A stretch of 8,202 bases of DNA from the NCBI GenBank assembly GCA_023228285.1, contig JALOBM010000054.1, positions 4,988 through 13,189 of the forward strand, given 5' to 3'. Within the stretch, counting starts at the first letter, position 1; every line of letters begins with the position of its first letter. Below are positions 1 to 6,695 of this stretch, in pieces. Position numbers and translations under genes: made by a program. This DNA is from Candidatus Cloacimonadota bacterium. Its GTDB lineage: Bacteria; Cloacimonadota; Cloacimonadia; Cloacimonadales; Cloacimonadaceae. Below the pieces are notes generated by a model. The model was given only the letters and a program-made list of their open reading frames with translations. It had not been told where the DNA came from and ran no database searches.

Positions 1-667
1 GTGTTCCGCCGTTTACAAACTCGAGGCATGCTTCCTTGATGGTACAAACTTCCCATTCCTTGGGTATCCAGCCCAGTTCAGTCTCTTTGTAAAGCTCCGG
101 GGCTTCTTTAAATGATGGTCTCAGCTTTCCAGTTTTCACATCGATGCCACGGGTGAACAAATCCTGCATCATCCCTGCTTTGATTGCTTTGTACTTTTCA
201 ATCGCAGCTTCGGTCTTTTCTATCACTTCGTCAATTGTGCTGAGGAAGCCTGCTATTTCAACTTGTTCGTTGTTATCAGTGGGATAGTATATTTCATGCT
301 CTGATATATCTTTTCTTTGAATGTTTGGTAATCCACTTCCCACCCTAAGTTTCATTATATCTTGCTGAGTGTATTTCAGAAAATGATACAAATATGTATT
401 GTATATCCGTACGTTTCTCAATGTATAACAGTGACCTCCGCTCCAAAATCTCTGTCTCATCAAAGAAACAAATCCACATGAATTCCCACCCTCGCTTATT
501 GTGATTGATCCACTTTCTCGGTTCCATCTATCGAGATACCCCGATGGTTCGGTACCCCCGTTTATGACTGGATATTTCCCAGTTTGATCTAATGTATCAG
601 AGTTAACTTGATCGCCTTTAACAATTTCAGCTAATTGGCCTAAGCTACCCTTTTTCCACTCACTCAT
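1..667 (-). CDS. hsdS: Type I restriction-modification specificity subunit HsdS (partial, 3' end outside window)
   Basis: HsdS is the DNA-recognition subunit of a type I R-M complex. It holds two target-recognition domains (TRDs) separated by helical conserved regions and guides HsdM (and HsdR) to a bipartite site. The reading frame is open from ATG at 667 to the left edge, giving 222 visible residues of an expected ~380-430. Residues ~4-130 form TRD1, including the typical [15 protein letters not shown] stretch (32-46) and [11 protein letters not shown] (111-121). Residues ~131-180 are the first conserved helical spacer ([20 protein letters not shown]). The second half opens with [10 protein letters not shown] (198-207), the usual start of TRD2. 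The start overlaps the end of hsdM by 8 bp, and AAGGA lies 8 nt upstream inside hsdM, so translation is probably coupled. The family call is firm; the recognition sequence cannot be read from this. The C-terminal half is not seen. Confidence 0.93.
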   Translation of the reverse strand, partial: MSEWKKGSLGQLAEIVKGDQVNSDTLDQTGKYPVINGGTEPSGYLDRWNRESGSITISEGGNSCGFVSLMRQRFWSGGHCYTLRNVRIYNTYLYHFLKYTQQDIMKLRVGSGLPNIQRKDISEHEIYYPTDNNEQVEIAGFLSTIDEVIEKTEAAIEKYKAIKAGMMQDLFTRGIDVKTGKLRPSFKEAPELYKETELGWIPKEWEVCTIKEACLEFVNGGT

Positions 668-3197
668 ACCCAAGTTCCTTAAGATAATCTGCCAATTCAG
701 AGGCTGCTGTATCTCTTTCTTTCAGGACAATATGCAAGGGCTGATCATACTTCTCCCACAAGCTTTCCAGGGCTGACCGAAACTGTCTGCTGTACTGGAT
801 CAGGTAATCATTCACTTTAGCGTAGAGAGTTTTTTCCCAACGTGCCAGGATCAGTTCTTTAGCTTCTGCTTCGCTGATCTTGCTTCTTGCCTGCTCCACA
901 AGTTGCTCTTTCAGGTCTGTGATCTCTTTGATCTTCTTGCGGTTTTCCTTTAGTTCCTTTTCCATCTCCAGATGTTTGGCAATCCGCTTTTCTTGCTCTT
1001 CAATATTCTTAGTAAGTTCCGTTTCACGGGGAGCGCGTCTCTTGATCTCAAGCTCGATAGCTGTATAGGATTCTCCGCTTTTCTTCAGTGCTTTAATCTG
1101 CTTCTCTTTATTTTTGATGTCCTTGCAGATCTCCTTTAGCTCTGCACCTAGGTCTTTGATGCCTGCCTTCACTGTTGCCAATTCATCTTTGGGGAAGATC
1201 TCGTATTCATCTTCAGTCCAGGTACCCTCTTCCAGCTCGTTCACTTCCGCAAATAGGGCTTCCAGTTCATCTCTACGGGCTTCGCATTCGTTAAGCTCTT
1301 TGATTACCTCTGGAAACTGGCTCCGCAAGATCTCCTCATCGGGTATCAGTTCAGCATTCCAGCCACTGGCTGCTACGCTGCGCAGGTCATTGAAGATATC
1401 GCTCCAGAATCCTGCAAAGGCACCCCGGCATTTAAACTCGTCCAGAATGCCGAGAGAGCCGATCTTAGCGGTGATCGTGGCTGAGAAAGCATGATAGAGG
1501 TCATAAACATTTCGCTGCTTGGGAAGGGCTTCCAGTTTGGGTTGGTGCTCATCCCACCATAGTTTCAAAGTGCTCATGTATGTCTCATGTTTGCGGTTTA
1601 TCGCATCAGCTTCATCCAAATAGCCTTTGATCGCTTCCTTGTCACTGATGATTGTAGCAAACTTCAGATAGTTGTCTCTATCATTGGTAAAAAGCTGCTC
1701 TCGGATACCAGGGTAGTTATCCCAATAGTGTTTTAGAGCTTCTACTTCCGCTACTGGGATACCGCCTTGCAGATGCGCTGTTACGTCATGAGGCTCTGCC
1801 GGAGGGCTATTGCCCACATATCTTCTGATGTTGCAATTGAATTCTTCAGCTTCCAATTCCGCATGGCTTACTTTTCTGCTGTAGGCAGCAAGTTCCCGCT
1901 TGTTTCGATATACGTAGGTGATCTTTTCTATGTCTTCCGGACGCAGGATATTCTGCACCTTACCAACTTTATACTCATGATCGGCATTGATGAATAGCAC
2001 TTCTTTGCGGGTGGAAGCTCCGGTTCTATTGATGATCAGAATGCAGGCAGGAATACCGGTTCCGTAGAAGAGCGCAGGAGGCAGGCCAATGATGGCTTCC
2101 AGATATCCTTCTTTGATCAGCCATTCCCGCATTCTGCGTTCTTCTCCACCCCGGAAGAGAACACCATGGGGCATGATCACAGCCAGGCGTCCTGTGGATT
2201 TCAGAGTGCTGAACATATGCTGGACGAACATGAAATCAGCCTTGCCTTTCACTGGCATCCAATAGCGGTAACGCTCCTTGAACTTCATTCCGTCGGTGGA
2301 GTAGTTTTGGGAGAAAGGAGGATTGGCGATCACGATGTCAAAGCGTTTCAATTCACCGCCTTCCACATGCTTGGGCTCCATCAAGGTGTCACCGTTCTCG
2401 ATCTGAGCATCCAGGATATTGTGAAAGAGCATATTGAGCTTACACAAACCCCAGGTGGTGCCGTTCTTTTCCTGTCCATAGAGAGTCATGTTTCTGGCAG
2501 TGCCGTATTTGCTCTCTACGTAATTGTATGCTTCTATCAGCATGCCCCCGGAACCGACTGCCGGATCGCAAATCTCAGCATCCTGAGCGGGATCGAGGAT
2601 ATTGACCAAGAGCTTTACCACGGTTCTGGGAGTATAGAATTCTCCGCCCTTCTTGCCTGCGCTATCGGCAAAGTATTTGATCAGGTATTCATAGGCAGAA
2701 CCCAAGAGATCGGGAAACTCCAGATTATCATCGGTGAGGACAACCTTATCAAAATGGGTAATGATCTCCACCAGGTCTTTATCGGTGATGCGTTTATTGT
2801 TCTTGCCGAAGGTCTTGTTGAAGTCGATGGGCTTTAGCACACCTTCCAGAGTATCGCTATTGCTGTCCTCAAGCGCTTCGAAGGCTTTCTTGAGTTCGTC
2901 TCCGATCTCTTTCTTCAGGTGCCGTATATTCTCCCATCTGGCACGTTTGGGCACAAAGAACTTGTAGCTGGCTTCGCTTTCCAAACCTGCTTCCAGTGCC
3001 TCGCCGCTTACTCCCTTTTTCTCAAGAGCAGCCTTGCGATTGATTCTTTCGATATTGAACAGGTCATTCACCCGTTTCAGGAAAAGCATGGCGATCACGT
3101 ATTCCTTGAATTCCGAGGCATCCATGTTTCCCCGCAGGGATTCACATGCCTCTTCCAGAAAGCGTTCCAGCCACGATAAAGATAGTTTATGAGCCAT
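660..3197 (-). CDS. hsdM: Type I restriction-modification N6-adenine methyltransferase subunit HsdM, with long C-terminal extension
   Basis: HsdM transfers a methyl group from S-adenosylmethionine to adenine N6 and forms the modification core with HsdS. The 845 residues read in order: HsdM N-terminal helical domain (~10-150, with [13 protein letters not shown]), the GGEFYTPR signature (184-191), SAM-binding motif [11 protein letters not shown] (211-220) and catalytic motif IV NPPF (292-295, within [10 protein letters not shown]). The Rossmann domain ends near residue ~410. The protein is much longer than the ~500 residues of classical HsdM. Residues ~480-845 form an extension with a strongly charged, heptad-like coiled-coil section (~635-790). 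Extended HsdM forms are known in many bacteria. ATG at 3197 is preceded by GGAG at 3207-3210 (9-nt spacing). The stop overlaps the hsdS start. All key motifs are intact, so activity is likely. Confidence 0.96.
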   Translation of the reverse strand: MAHKLSLSWLERFLEEACESLRGNMDASEFKEYVIAMLFLKRVNDLFNIERINRKAALEKKGVSGEALEAGLESEASYKFFVPKRARWENIRHLKKEIGDELKKAFEALEDSNSDTLEGVLKPIDFNKTFGKNNKRITDKDLVEIITHFDKVVLTDDNLEFPDLLGSAYEYLIKYFADSAGKKGGEFYTPRTVVKLLVNILDPAQDAEICDPAVGSGGMLIEAYNYVESKYGTARNMTLYGQEKNGTTWGLCKLNMLFHNILDAQIENGDTLMEPKHVEGGELKRFDIVIANPPFSQNYSTDGMKFKERYRYWMPVKGKADFMFVQHMFSTLKSTGRLAVIMPHGVLFRGGEERRMREWLIKEGYLEAIIGLPPALFYGTGIPACILIINRTGASTRKEVLFINADHEYKVGKVQNILRPEDIEKITYVYRNKRELAAYSRKVSHAELEAEEFNCNIRRYVGNSPPAEPHDVTAHLQGGIPVAEVEALKHYWDNYPGIREQLFTNDRDNYLKFATIISDKEAIKGYLDEADAINRKHETYMSTLKLWWDEHQPKLEALPKQRNVYDLYHAFSATITAKIGSLGILDEFKCRGAFAGFWSDIFNDLRSVAASGWNAELIPDEEILRSQFPEVIKELNECEARRDELEALFAEVNELEEGTWTEDEYEIFPKDELATVKAGIKDLGAELKEICKDIKNKEKQIKALKKSGESYTAIELEIKRRAPRETELTKNIEEQEKRIAKHLEMEKELKENRKKIKEITDLKEQLVEQARSKISEAEAKELILARWEKTLYAKVNDYLIQYSRQFRSALESLWEKYDQPLHIVLKERDTAASELADYLKELGYE

Positions 3198-3221
3198 TTA
3201 CTAATACTCCGGTGTTTACAC

Positions 3222-3399
3222 GAAAGCCCATAGGATTCGACATGTCCTCGTGTCGAGCGAGGCCGCAGGCTGAGAAAAGTAAGCAGCTGCGCTGCTTCTG
3301 CAGACGAGACGTCTGCAATCCTATCCCCTCGGCTTTCATTGTCGGTGGCGAAAGCTGGCTTTCAGTTAAGGTTGTATCATTCTCTTGGTTTTCGCCAAG
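3222..3399. repeat. Nested inverted-repeat cluster between the HTH gene and hsdM
   Basis: An outer stem GAAAGCC (3222-3228)/GGCTTTC (3331-3337) and a second stem ATAGGAT (3230-3236)/ATCCTAT (3318-3324) enclose three hairpins. These are TCGACA/TGTCGA (3237-3242/3251-3256), AAGCAGC-TGC-GCTGCTT (3281-3297) and TGCAGACG-AGA-CGTCTGCA (3299-3317). A second group follows: TGGCGAAA/TTTCGCCA (3346-3353/3390-3397), GAAAGC/GCTTTC (3350-3355/3358-3363) and CTTGG/CCAAG (3384-3388/3395-3399). On the minus strand this would form a branched RNA structure ending 11 nt before the hsdM ribosome-binding site. It has no U-tract and is not a simple terminator. It could be an inserted palindromic repeat or a leader element. 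Confidence 0.75.
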
Positions 3400-3483
3400 C
3401 GATTTGTTACTTAAGTTCACTTTTAGATGGTGTGTCACAGAAATGAGGTTTATGATGATTTTGAGAGGTGTTTAATGCAGCGC

Positions 3484-3696
3484 TTAGCTTTTCGATCTTG
3501 TTTTAATGGCTTTTAGGTTTGCTCCGCCAGCTTTGACCCACTCATCAATCTCGTTAATCTTGAATTTCCACAATCTCCCCATCTTGTGGGTTGGCATATC
3601 GTGAAATTTTATCCACCGATACACCGTGTCATCACTCACCCCGAGGTAAGCACATATCTCTTTGATGGACAGCCACCTGTCCTGCAGATGATCCAT
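3484..3696 (-). CDS. Small excisionase-type helix-turn-helix DNA-binding protein (HTH_17 family)
   Basis: This 70-residue protein is essentially a single winged helix-turn-helix of the excisionase/MerR-like type. Residues 8-30 (WLSIKEICAYLGVSDDTVYRW) form the HTH, and MGRLWKFKINEIDEWVK (39-55) is the wing and closing helix typical of this family. Such proteins are often annotated as excisionase-family DNA-binding domains. No integrase or recombinase is visible here, so a regulatory role is more likely than excision. It sits upstream of hsdM on the same strand, with a 286-bp gap filled by inverted repeats, and may control the R-M genes; that is inference from position. ATG at 3696 has a strong AAGGAGA site (3701-3707), which supports it as a real gene. 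The family is clear; the target is unknown. Confidence 0.9.
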   Translation of the reverse strand: MDHLQDRWLSIKEICAYLGVSDDTVYRWIKFHDMPTHKMGRLWKFKINEIDEWVKAGGANLKAIKTRSKS

Positions 3697-3777
3697 TGTC
3701 TCTCCTTAAGAGCTATATTGGCATGGGATTAGGCCTTTCTGCAAAGCACTACACCCATACCTTTTTGATCTGATTTC

Positions 3778-3807
3778 ATACTTCACAGAACCCTTCCGAT
3801 TTGTCAA
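3778..3807 (-). promoter_or_regulatory. Candidate sigma-70-type promoter for the HTH-hsdM-hsdS block
   Basis: Read on the minus strand, TTGACA (3807-3802) is a perfect -35 match. With an 18-bp spacer, AAGTAT (3783-3778) is a weak -10. Transcription would begin near 3770, leaving about 75 nt of leader before the HTH start codon. The -10 match is poor, so the call is tentative. Confidence 0.35.
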
Positions 3808-3879
3808 TCGTTAAATTCCGTTTCTCTCCGCAGATACCCGCATAGAGGTGGTTAAGAATTGACGGGAATGTGATTGCTA

Positions 3880-3908
3880 TTGACAATGAGAGCCGTGCAT
3901 AAATATTT
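3880..3908 (+). promoter_or_regulatory. Candidate promoter for the DUF6508-like gene
   Basis: TTGACA (3880-3885) is a perfect -35. The AT-rich run TAAATATTT (3900-3908) offers -10 options at 14-18 bp spacing, none close to consensus. It lies about 40 bp before the start codon and diverges from the minus-strand promoter candidate at 3778-3807. Confidence 0.4.
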
Positions 3909-3945
3909 GCAGAATTGAGTAAATAACTATTTGATGGGAGAGTGA

Positions 3946-4347
3946 ATGCATCAATATGACAAGGTTCTAAGCTACATCGACTACTTCTCCACTGGCAGAG
4001 ATGAAGTGGGAACCTGGGTGTACAAGCCACAAGTTTTCCCATACGTGAACTACTCACCAGAGATGTCTTCATTTATCCATGAAGTTTATGAAACTGACCT
4101 CATGGATACAGAATATCTGCCATATCTGGAAAGCCATCTCCCTCGTGATGCAAACTTAGCTGATTACATAGAGAATGCAGATTTCCGACTGCTTAGAGCC
4201 ATTTTTACAGTTATCAGCAAAGAGTCTACGGATATCATCTATTGCCTGTTTCACGTATCCCTCACAGCGGTATATTCTATTTTTTCAAGCATATGCAAGG
4301 TTGATTTTTGTCAACTCCAAAAAATGTCTCATCTTTATGCATCCTGA
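3946..4347 (+). CDS. DUF6508-like protein with a divergent, probably broken C-terminus
   Basis: The open frame encodes 133 residues. The first ~90 resemble DUF6508 proteins, a family of unknown function common in accessory DNA: YDKVLSYIDYF (4-14), PYVNYSPEMSSFIHEVYETD (32-51), DLMDTEYLPYLE (51-62) and NADFRLLRAIFTVI (77-90). From memory, the family continues after this helix with an R-x-E-R-[FY]-C-[DE]-G motif and a closing helix pair. Here the frame instead runs into a hydrophobic, Ser/Cys-rich tail (STDIIYCLFHVSLTAVYSIF) with no likeness to the family. No other plus frame restores the motif. The start is good: GGGAG at 3936-3940, 5 nt before ATG, with a consensus -35 further up. I read it as a gene that lost its 3' end by rearrangement near 4215. 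It may be a pseudogene. Confidence 0.6.
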   Translation: MHQYDKVLSYIDYFSTGRDEVGTWVYKPQVFPYVNYSPEMSSFIHEVYETDLMDTEYLPYLESHLPRDANLADYIENADFRLLRAIFTVISKESTDIIYCLFHVSLTAVYSIFSSICKVDFCQLQKMSHLYAS

Positions 4348-4494
4348 TTTGTCAGCATACAGGGGAGTGCTTTACTGGCTCTCGATCTCGGAACAAGTGG
4401 CTCAGTAGGTACGAAATATCCAAATTGCCACAACGACCGAAGGGAGTTTTTGAATCATTTCTTCTTTCCCTATGTTTGATACAGTGCCGAAGCA

Positions 4495-4546
4495 GATATC
4501 AAGCCGTTATCATCCTGTGCTCACTCGATGATAACCCGATGATATC
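4495..4546. repeat. Two-tier palindrome with a shared axis
   Basis: GATATCA (4495-4501) pairs with TGATATC (4540-4546), and GTTATCATC (4506-4514) pairs with GATGATAAC (4527-4535). Both pairs have the same axis, separated by a symmetric 4x4 mismatch, and enclose a 12-nt loop. In total 16 bp pair perfectly, more than expected from chance. Confidence 0.75.
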
Positions 4547-4547
4547 A

Positions 4548-4592
4548 GGTTCAAGTATCGATAAACCAGAGGAGGAATGAAGCTCTTGAACC
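4548..4592. repeat. 8-bp inverted repeat GGTTCAAG/CTTGAACC
   Basis: Perfect arms at 4548-4555 and 4585-4592 enclose 29 nt. It begins one base after the 4495-4546 palindrome, so the two could form adjacent hairpins. Function is unknown. Confidence 0.5.
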
Positions 4593-4711
4593 GTTTGGTA
4601 GCGGTATCAATGTGCTGGAATAGCAAACCACCTATGTTATCTATCTCTGTTAAAATAAGTTCAGGGGTGTCTTGGAATCGGGCAATGCATAGAATCCGCC
4701 CCAGCTATTGA

Positions 4712-4770
4712 AGTCCATTTGACCATATAACATATAGGTATACAATAAGATATATAAGGTCAAATGAACT
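4712..4770. repeat. AT-rich 59-bp imperfect palindrome downstream of the DUF4097 gene
   Basis: The arms AGTCCATTTGACC (4712-4724) and GGTCAAATGAACT (4758-4770) match at 12 of 13 pairs. AT-rich sequence (ATATAA/TATATAA) continues inward to a GTATAC centre (4738-4743). It starts 19 bp past the DUF4097 stop on the minus strand and may end transcripts from that side, though there is no U-tract. It could equally be a mobile-repeat remnant. Confidence 0.65.
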
Positions 4771-4789
4771 CCATTCGCACTATCCGGGT

Positions 4790-5491
4790 TTAATCTGAAG
4801 GGGAATGCTCTATTACTTCACCGAATCCGATTTCAAACCTTCTGGTAAGTATCTCACTATCGGTCAATCTGATGTCTCCGCTGCCGGTTTCAATCTCTGC
4901 ATCTTTTATGCGGCTATTTACGATGTTTATTTCTCCGCTGCCCGTGTCTGCTTTGAAATCTGTGATTGAGCTGTCCAGTATATGGACATCTCCGCTACCA
5001 GTGTCCGCATCAAACACGCTTATCATACAATTGCTTACCACTACCTTACCACTGCCGGTATCCAACTCCAGTTCCTTGTTTTCCCGCATATCTGAGACGG
5101 CTACATTCCCGCTGCCGGTATCGATGCTCAGAGCTATGTTTTGCGGTATCGTACCGGTTACCCCGGTTATCAAAGCCGGTTTGCCAGACTTTGTTTCGTA
5201 GCTGAGTTTGCCATTTTTAAAGAGTATTCGTGCGTCTCCGGGTTCATATTCCCTGTAGCTTACTTTCAAATTCACCTGTGCGTCTGAAACGCCATTAACT
5301 GCTACATCACCGGAGCCAACATCAATCTCCATGTGGCCGATATTGTAGCTTTGCAGTACCTCTGTGTTGTTTTCGTAATCCAATTCAACACCATCTACCA
5401 TCGTTTTACCCTGTACATCGCAACTAACGGTGCAGGAACAAAGTCCCAGGATTATTGCCAAAGTGCAGATGAGTATAAGCGCTCTCTTCAT
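4790..5491 (-). CDS. DUF4097-type beta-repeat protein, probable exported lipoprotein
   Basis: The 233-residue product has a hydrophobic N-terminal export signal (residues ~4-17) ending in LGLCSC. C18 or C20 could be a lipidated cysteine, although neither lipobox is ideal. The rest is a parallel beta-repeat of the DUF4097 / adhesin-head kind. The motif [DE]-T-G-S-G-x-[VI] recurs with GSG at 126-128, 146-148, 165-167, 184-186 and 203-205, a period of 19-20 residues. A first copy is at 59-61 (DVGSGDVAV), and a final degenerate copy reads GFG at 222-224. Each repeat should be one turn of a beta-solenoid in the periplasm or at the outer membrane. Function is not known for the family. AAGGAG (5497-5502) supports the ATG at 5491. 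It appears to be a single-gene unit with a candidate promoter just upstream. Confidence 0.85.
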   Translation of the reverse strand: MKRALILICTLAIILGLCSCTVSCDVQGKTMVDGVELDYENNTEVLQSYNIGHMEIDVGSGDVAVNGVSDAQVNLKVSYREYEPGDARILFKNGKLSYETKSGKPALITGVTGTIPQNIALSIDTGSGNVAVSDMRENKELELDTGSGKVVVSNCMISVFDADTGSGDVHILDSSITDFKADTGSGEINIVNSRIKDAEIETGSGDIRLTDSEILTRRFEIGFGEVIEHSPSD

Positions 5492-5537
5492 GATAACTCC
5501 TTGATTGCAGCAAGTATGATCTCACTTGCGTTGTTTT

Positions 5538-5567
5538 ATTGCATTCACTAAACGTGTGATGGGTCAA
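5538..5567 (-). promoter_or_regulatory. Candidate promoter of the DUF4097 gene
   Basis: Read on the minus strand, TTGACC (5567-5562) is followed after 18 bp by TGCAAT (5543-5538). It lies about 47 bp before the start codon at 5491. Both boxes are partial matches to sigma-70 consensus. Confidence 0.35.
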
Positions 5568-5600
5568 ATAGACTATTCGCAGGCAGAAAGTAGGGTAAAC

Positions 5601-6143
5601 TTACTTCCCGCTTTGCACGGGAATCCATATCTCCATTATGGAATCTTCAGAACCATCCTTGAAGCGATGGTCATAACGTTCCAGGGAGTCTGCATACAGG
5701 AATTTGTGTTTGCCGTTATGACTATAGGTACCGTAAATGTATTCATAGAGTTTACTGACCTTTTCTACGGGACCATGATGCTCAAAGACGATGTAATCAC
5801 AGGCAGGGATAATACGGGATATCAGCCCTTCGGGAAGCTTATCCAGGCTTTTTACCTGAGTTGCCACCATATAGCCCCAGGCATCTTTACCTTCTGCATT
5901 CTTGGTCATGAAGTTTATACCGTAGTAGGCATCACCAATAGCTTCTGTGATCTGTTCATTGATCCGGAAGAACTCCTCCCAAAGCTTCATGTAGGATTCT
6001 GTTTCCGTGCTGTCAACAATCGCCACTCCGGCCATCATCATCTCCGGCAGCTTAGCTTCACGAGGGACTGGCTCGGCTTCTTTGGCCATACAAAGGCCAC
6101 CTGCAATAGTAATCAAAACAAATAATATCAAAATCATTTTCAT
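5601..6143 (-). CDS. Exported GyrI-like (AraC effector-binding fold) protein
   Basis: The GyrI-like/SHS2 fold binds small molecules or proteins and usually sits in cytosolic regulators. This 180-residue copy starts with a signal-like segment (MKMILILFVLITIAGGLCMA, 1-20), so it should act in the periplasm or be membrane-attached. C18 is a weak lipobox candidate. The fold is seen in WGYMVAT (89-95), CDYIVFEHHGPVEKVSKLYE (115-134), the acidic residue E121 in VFEHHGP, and the closing strand IMEIWIPV (169-176). An ATG 12 bp further upstream (6155) is possible, but GGAG lies just inside it, 6 nt before the ATG at 6143, which fixes 6143 as the better start. The ligand is unknown. It reads toward the DUF4097 gene with a 109-bp gap that holds that gene's own promoter candidate. 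Confidence 0.85.
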   Translation of the reverse strand: MKMILILFVLITIAGGLCMAKEAEPVPREAKLPEMMMAGVAIVDSTETESYMKLWEEFFRINEQITEAIGDAYYGINFMTKNAEGKDAWGYMVATQVKSLDKLPEGLISRIIPACDYIVFEHHGPVEKVSKLYEYIYGTYSHNGKHKFLYADSLERYDHRFKDGSEDSIMEIWIPVQSGK

Positions 6144-6188
6144 GTAGTACTCCATACATTCTTACATTGATTACAGATGCCTTTGAGA

Positions 6189-6207
6189 AGTCAAGTGATA
6201 AATCACT
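6189..6207 (-). promoter_or_regulatory. 14-bp palindrome abutting a -35 box upstream of the GyrI-like gene
   Basis: AGTGAT-AA-ATCACT (6194-6207) is a perfect two-fold palindrome with a 2-bp centre, the size of a dimeric repressor or activator site. Its edge touches TTGACT (6194-6189 on the minus strand), a good -35 about 46 bp before the start codon. A TAATCA -10 follows at a short 15-bp spacing. Operator function is inference. Confidence 0.4.
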
Positions 6208-6297
6208 ATTTCGCTGGATATGTACACCCAAATTCGAGGAGCCCTGTTGTGGGATGGTATAGCAACACATAGCTGCTACGGTTTTCGGAGGATCGGA

Positions 6298-6357
6298 AAG
6301 CTCCGTTACTAAGTCGGAGCTTCGGAGAGCTCGGTTACGGATCGGAGCTTTGGCTTC
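6298..6357. repeat. Two tandem ~29-bp hairpin repeats
   Basis: Unit 1 begins GCTCCGTTAC at 6300 and contains TCGGAGCTT (6314-6322). Unit 2 begins GCTCGGTTAC at 6329 and contains TCGGAGCTT (6342-6350). In unit 1, AAGCTCCG (6298-6305) pairs perfectly with CGGAGCTT (6315-6322) around a 9-nt loop. GATCGGA also occurs twice (6291-6297, 6340-6346). The repeats start 5 bp past the thioredoxin stop and could act as a 3' barrier or weak terminator for that operon; there is no U-tract. Confidence 0.7.
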
Positions 6358-6361
6358 TCGC

Positions 6362-6592
6362 TCACTTGAGCAAGGCGATAATGTCTGAGGTGGAGAGCAA
6401 CTTGCCGCTGGCCACCACTTTTCCGTCTATCACCAAGGCCGGTGTGATCATCACACCATAGTCCATGATTTTGTCCAGATCAGTTACTTTCTCTATGGAA
6501 GCTTCAATACCTGCTTCATTGATCGCCTGGCGGGCGTTTTCTTCCAGTTTCTTGCATTTGGGGCAACCGGTTCCCAAAATTTTGATAATCAT
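6362..6592 (-). CDS. Small thioredoxin-like protein (thioredoxin_3 / redox-active disulfide protein 2 family)
   Basis: This 76-residue mini-thioredoxin has the CPKC active site at C10-C13 near the N-terminus and the cis-proline T50-P51 (MITPALVIDGKV), as in the MTH895/TM-type glutaredoxin-like family. It lacks a signal peptide, so it is cytosolic. It is the third gene of an arsR-permease-thioredoxin cassette. In such clusters it is thought to serve the permease, perhaps by reducing its CSC motif or handling a thiol-bound substrate, but that is inference. AGGAG (6599-6603) is 6 nt before the ATG. The gap to the permease stop is 103 bp and holds two hairpins, so its expression may differ from the permease. 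Confidence 0.93.
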   Translation of the reverse strand: MIIKILGTGCPKCKKLEENARQAINEAGIEASIEKVTDLDKIMDYGVMITPALVIDGKVVASGKLLSTSDIIALLK

Positions 6593-6641
6593 CTTTTACT
6601 CCTGTTTTTATGTTCTATATTGATGGGGCACACTCTTACTA

Positions 6642-6693
6642 ATGCCGTGGGACGGGCATATTGTGCAGTCCTCAGGCAAGAGCAAAACTGCAC
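6642..6693 (-). promoter_or_regulatory. Two intercistronic hairpins between permease and thioredoxin genes
   Basis: GTGCAGT (6663-6669) pairs with ACTGCAC (6687-6693) around a 17-nt loop, only two bases past the permease stop. ATGCCGT (6642-6648) pairs with ACGGGCAT (6652-6659) with one bulged G and a GGG loop. They may stabilise the permease message or partly terminate it. No U-tract follows. Confidence 0.5.
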
Positions 6694-6695
6694 TA

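Larger units (their letters stand above)
4348..4789. other. Non-coding stretch with several inverted repeats
   Basis: I see no convincing gene here. Short open frames exist on both strands but lack family likeness and plausible starts. The stretch does contain three separate inverted-repeat structures (listed individually), and may be the remains of rearranged or repeat-derived DNA. It separates the plus-strand DUF6508-like gene from the convergent minus-strand DUF4097 gene. Confidence 0.6.

Noticed and set aside
2166..2837. Plus-strand open frame of 223 codons inside hsdM
   Set aside because: It lies opposite the conserved methyltransferase domain, whose motifs prove the minus strand is coding. 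It is a shadow frame.
3187..3438. Minus-strand open frame of 83 codons upstream of hsdM
   Set aside because: It overlaps the hsdM start, has no family likeness, and most of it is read through the inverted-repeat cluster. It is probably repeat-derived.
4548..4567. GGTTCAAGT resembling a tRNA T-loop
   Set aside because: No matching T-stem, anticodon arm or acceptor stem can be drawn around it.
4577..4711. Plus-strand 44-codon frame after an AGGAGG-like run
   Set aside because: The purine run is only about one base from the ATG, too close to serve as a ribosome-binding site, and the peptide is unlike any family I know.
4872..5205. Regular 57-60 bp spaced repeats that could suggest a CRISPR array
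   Set aside because: They are the DNA of the TGSG protein repeats in the DUF4097 gene. The repeat core is short and the spacing follows codons.
5526..6125. Plus-strand open frame of 199 codons
   Set aside because: It is opposite the GyrI-like gene, which has a recognisable fold and a good ribosome-binding site.
6298..6322. Hairpin as a rho-independent terminator for the thioredoxin operon
   Set aside because: The stem is good, but no U-tract follows on the minus strand, so I list it as a repeat.
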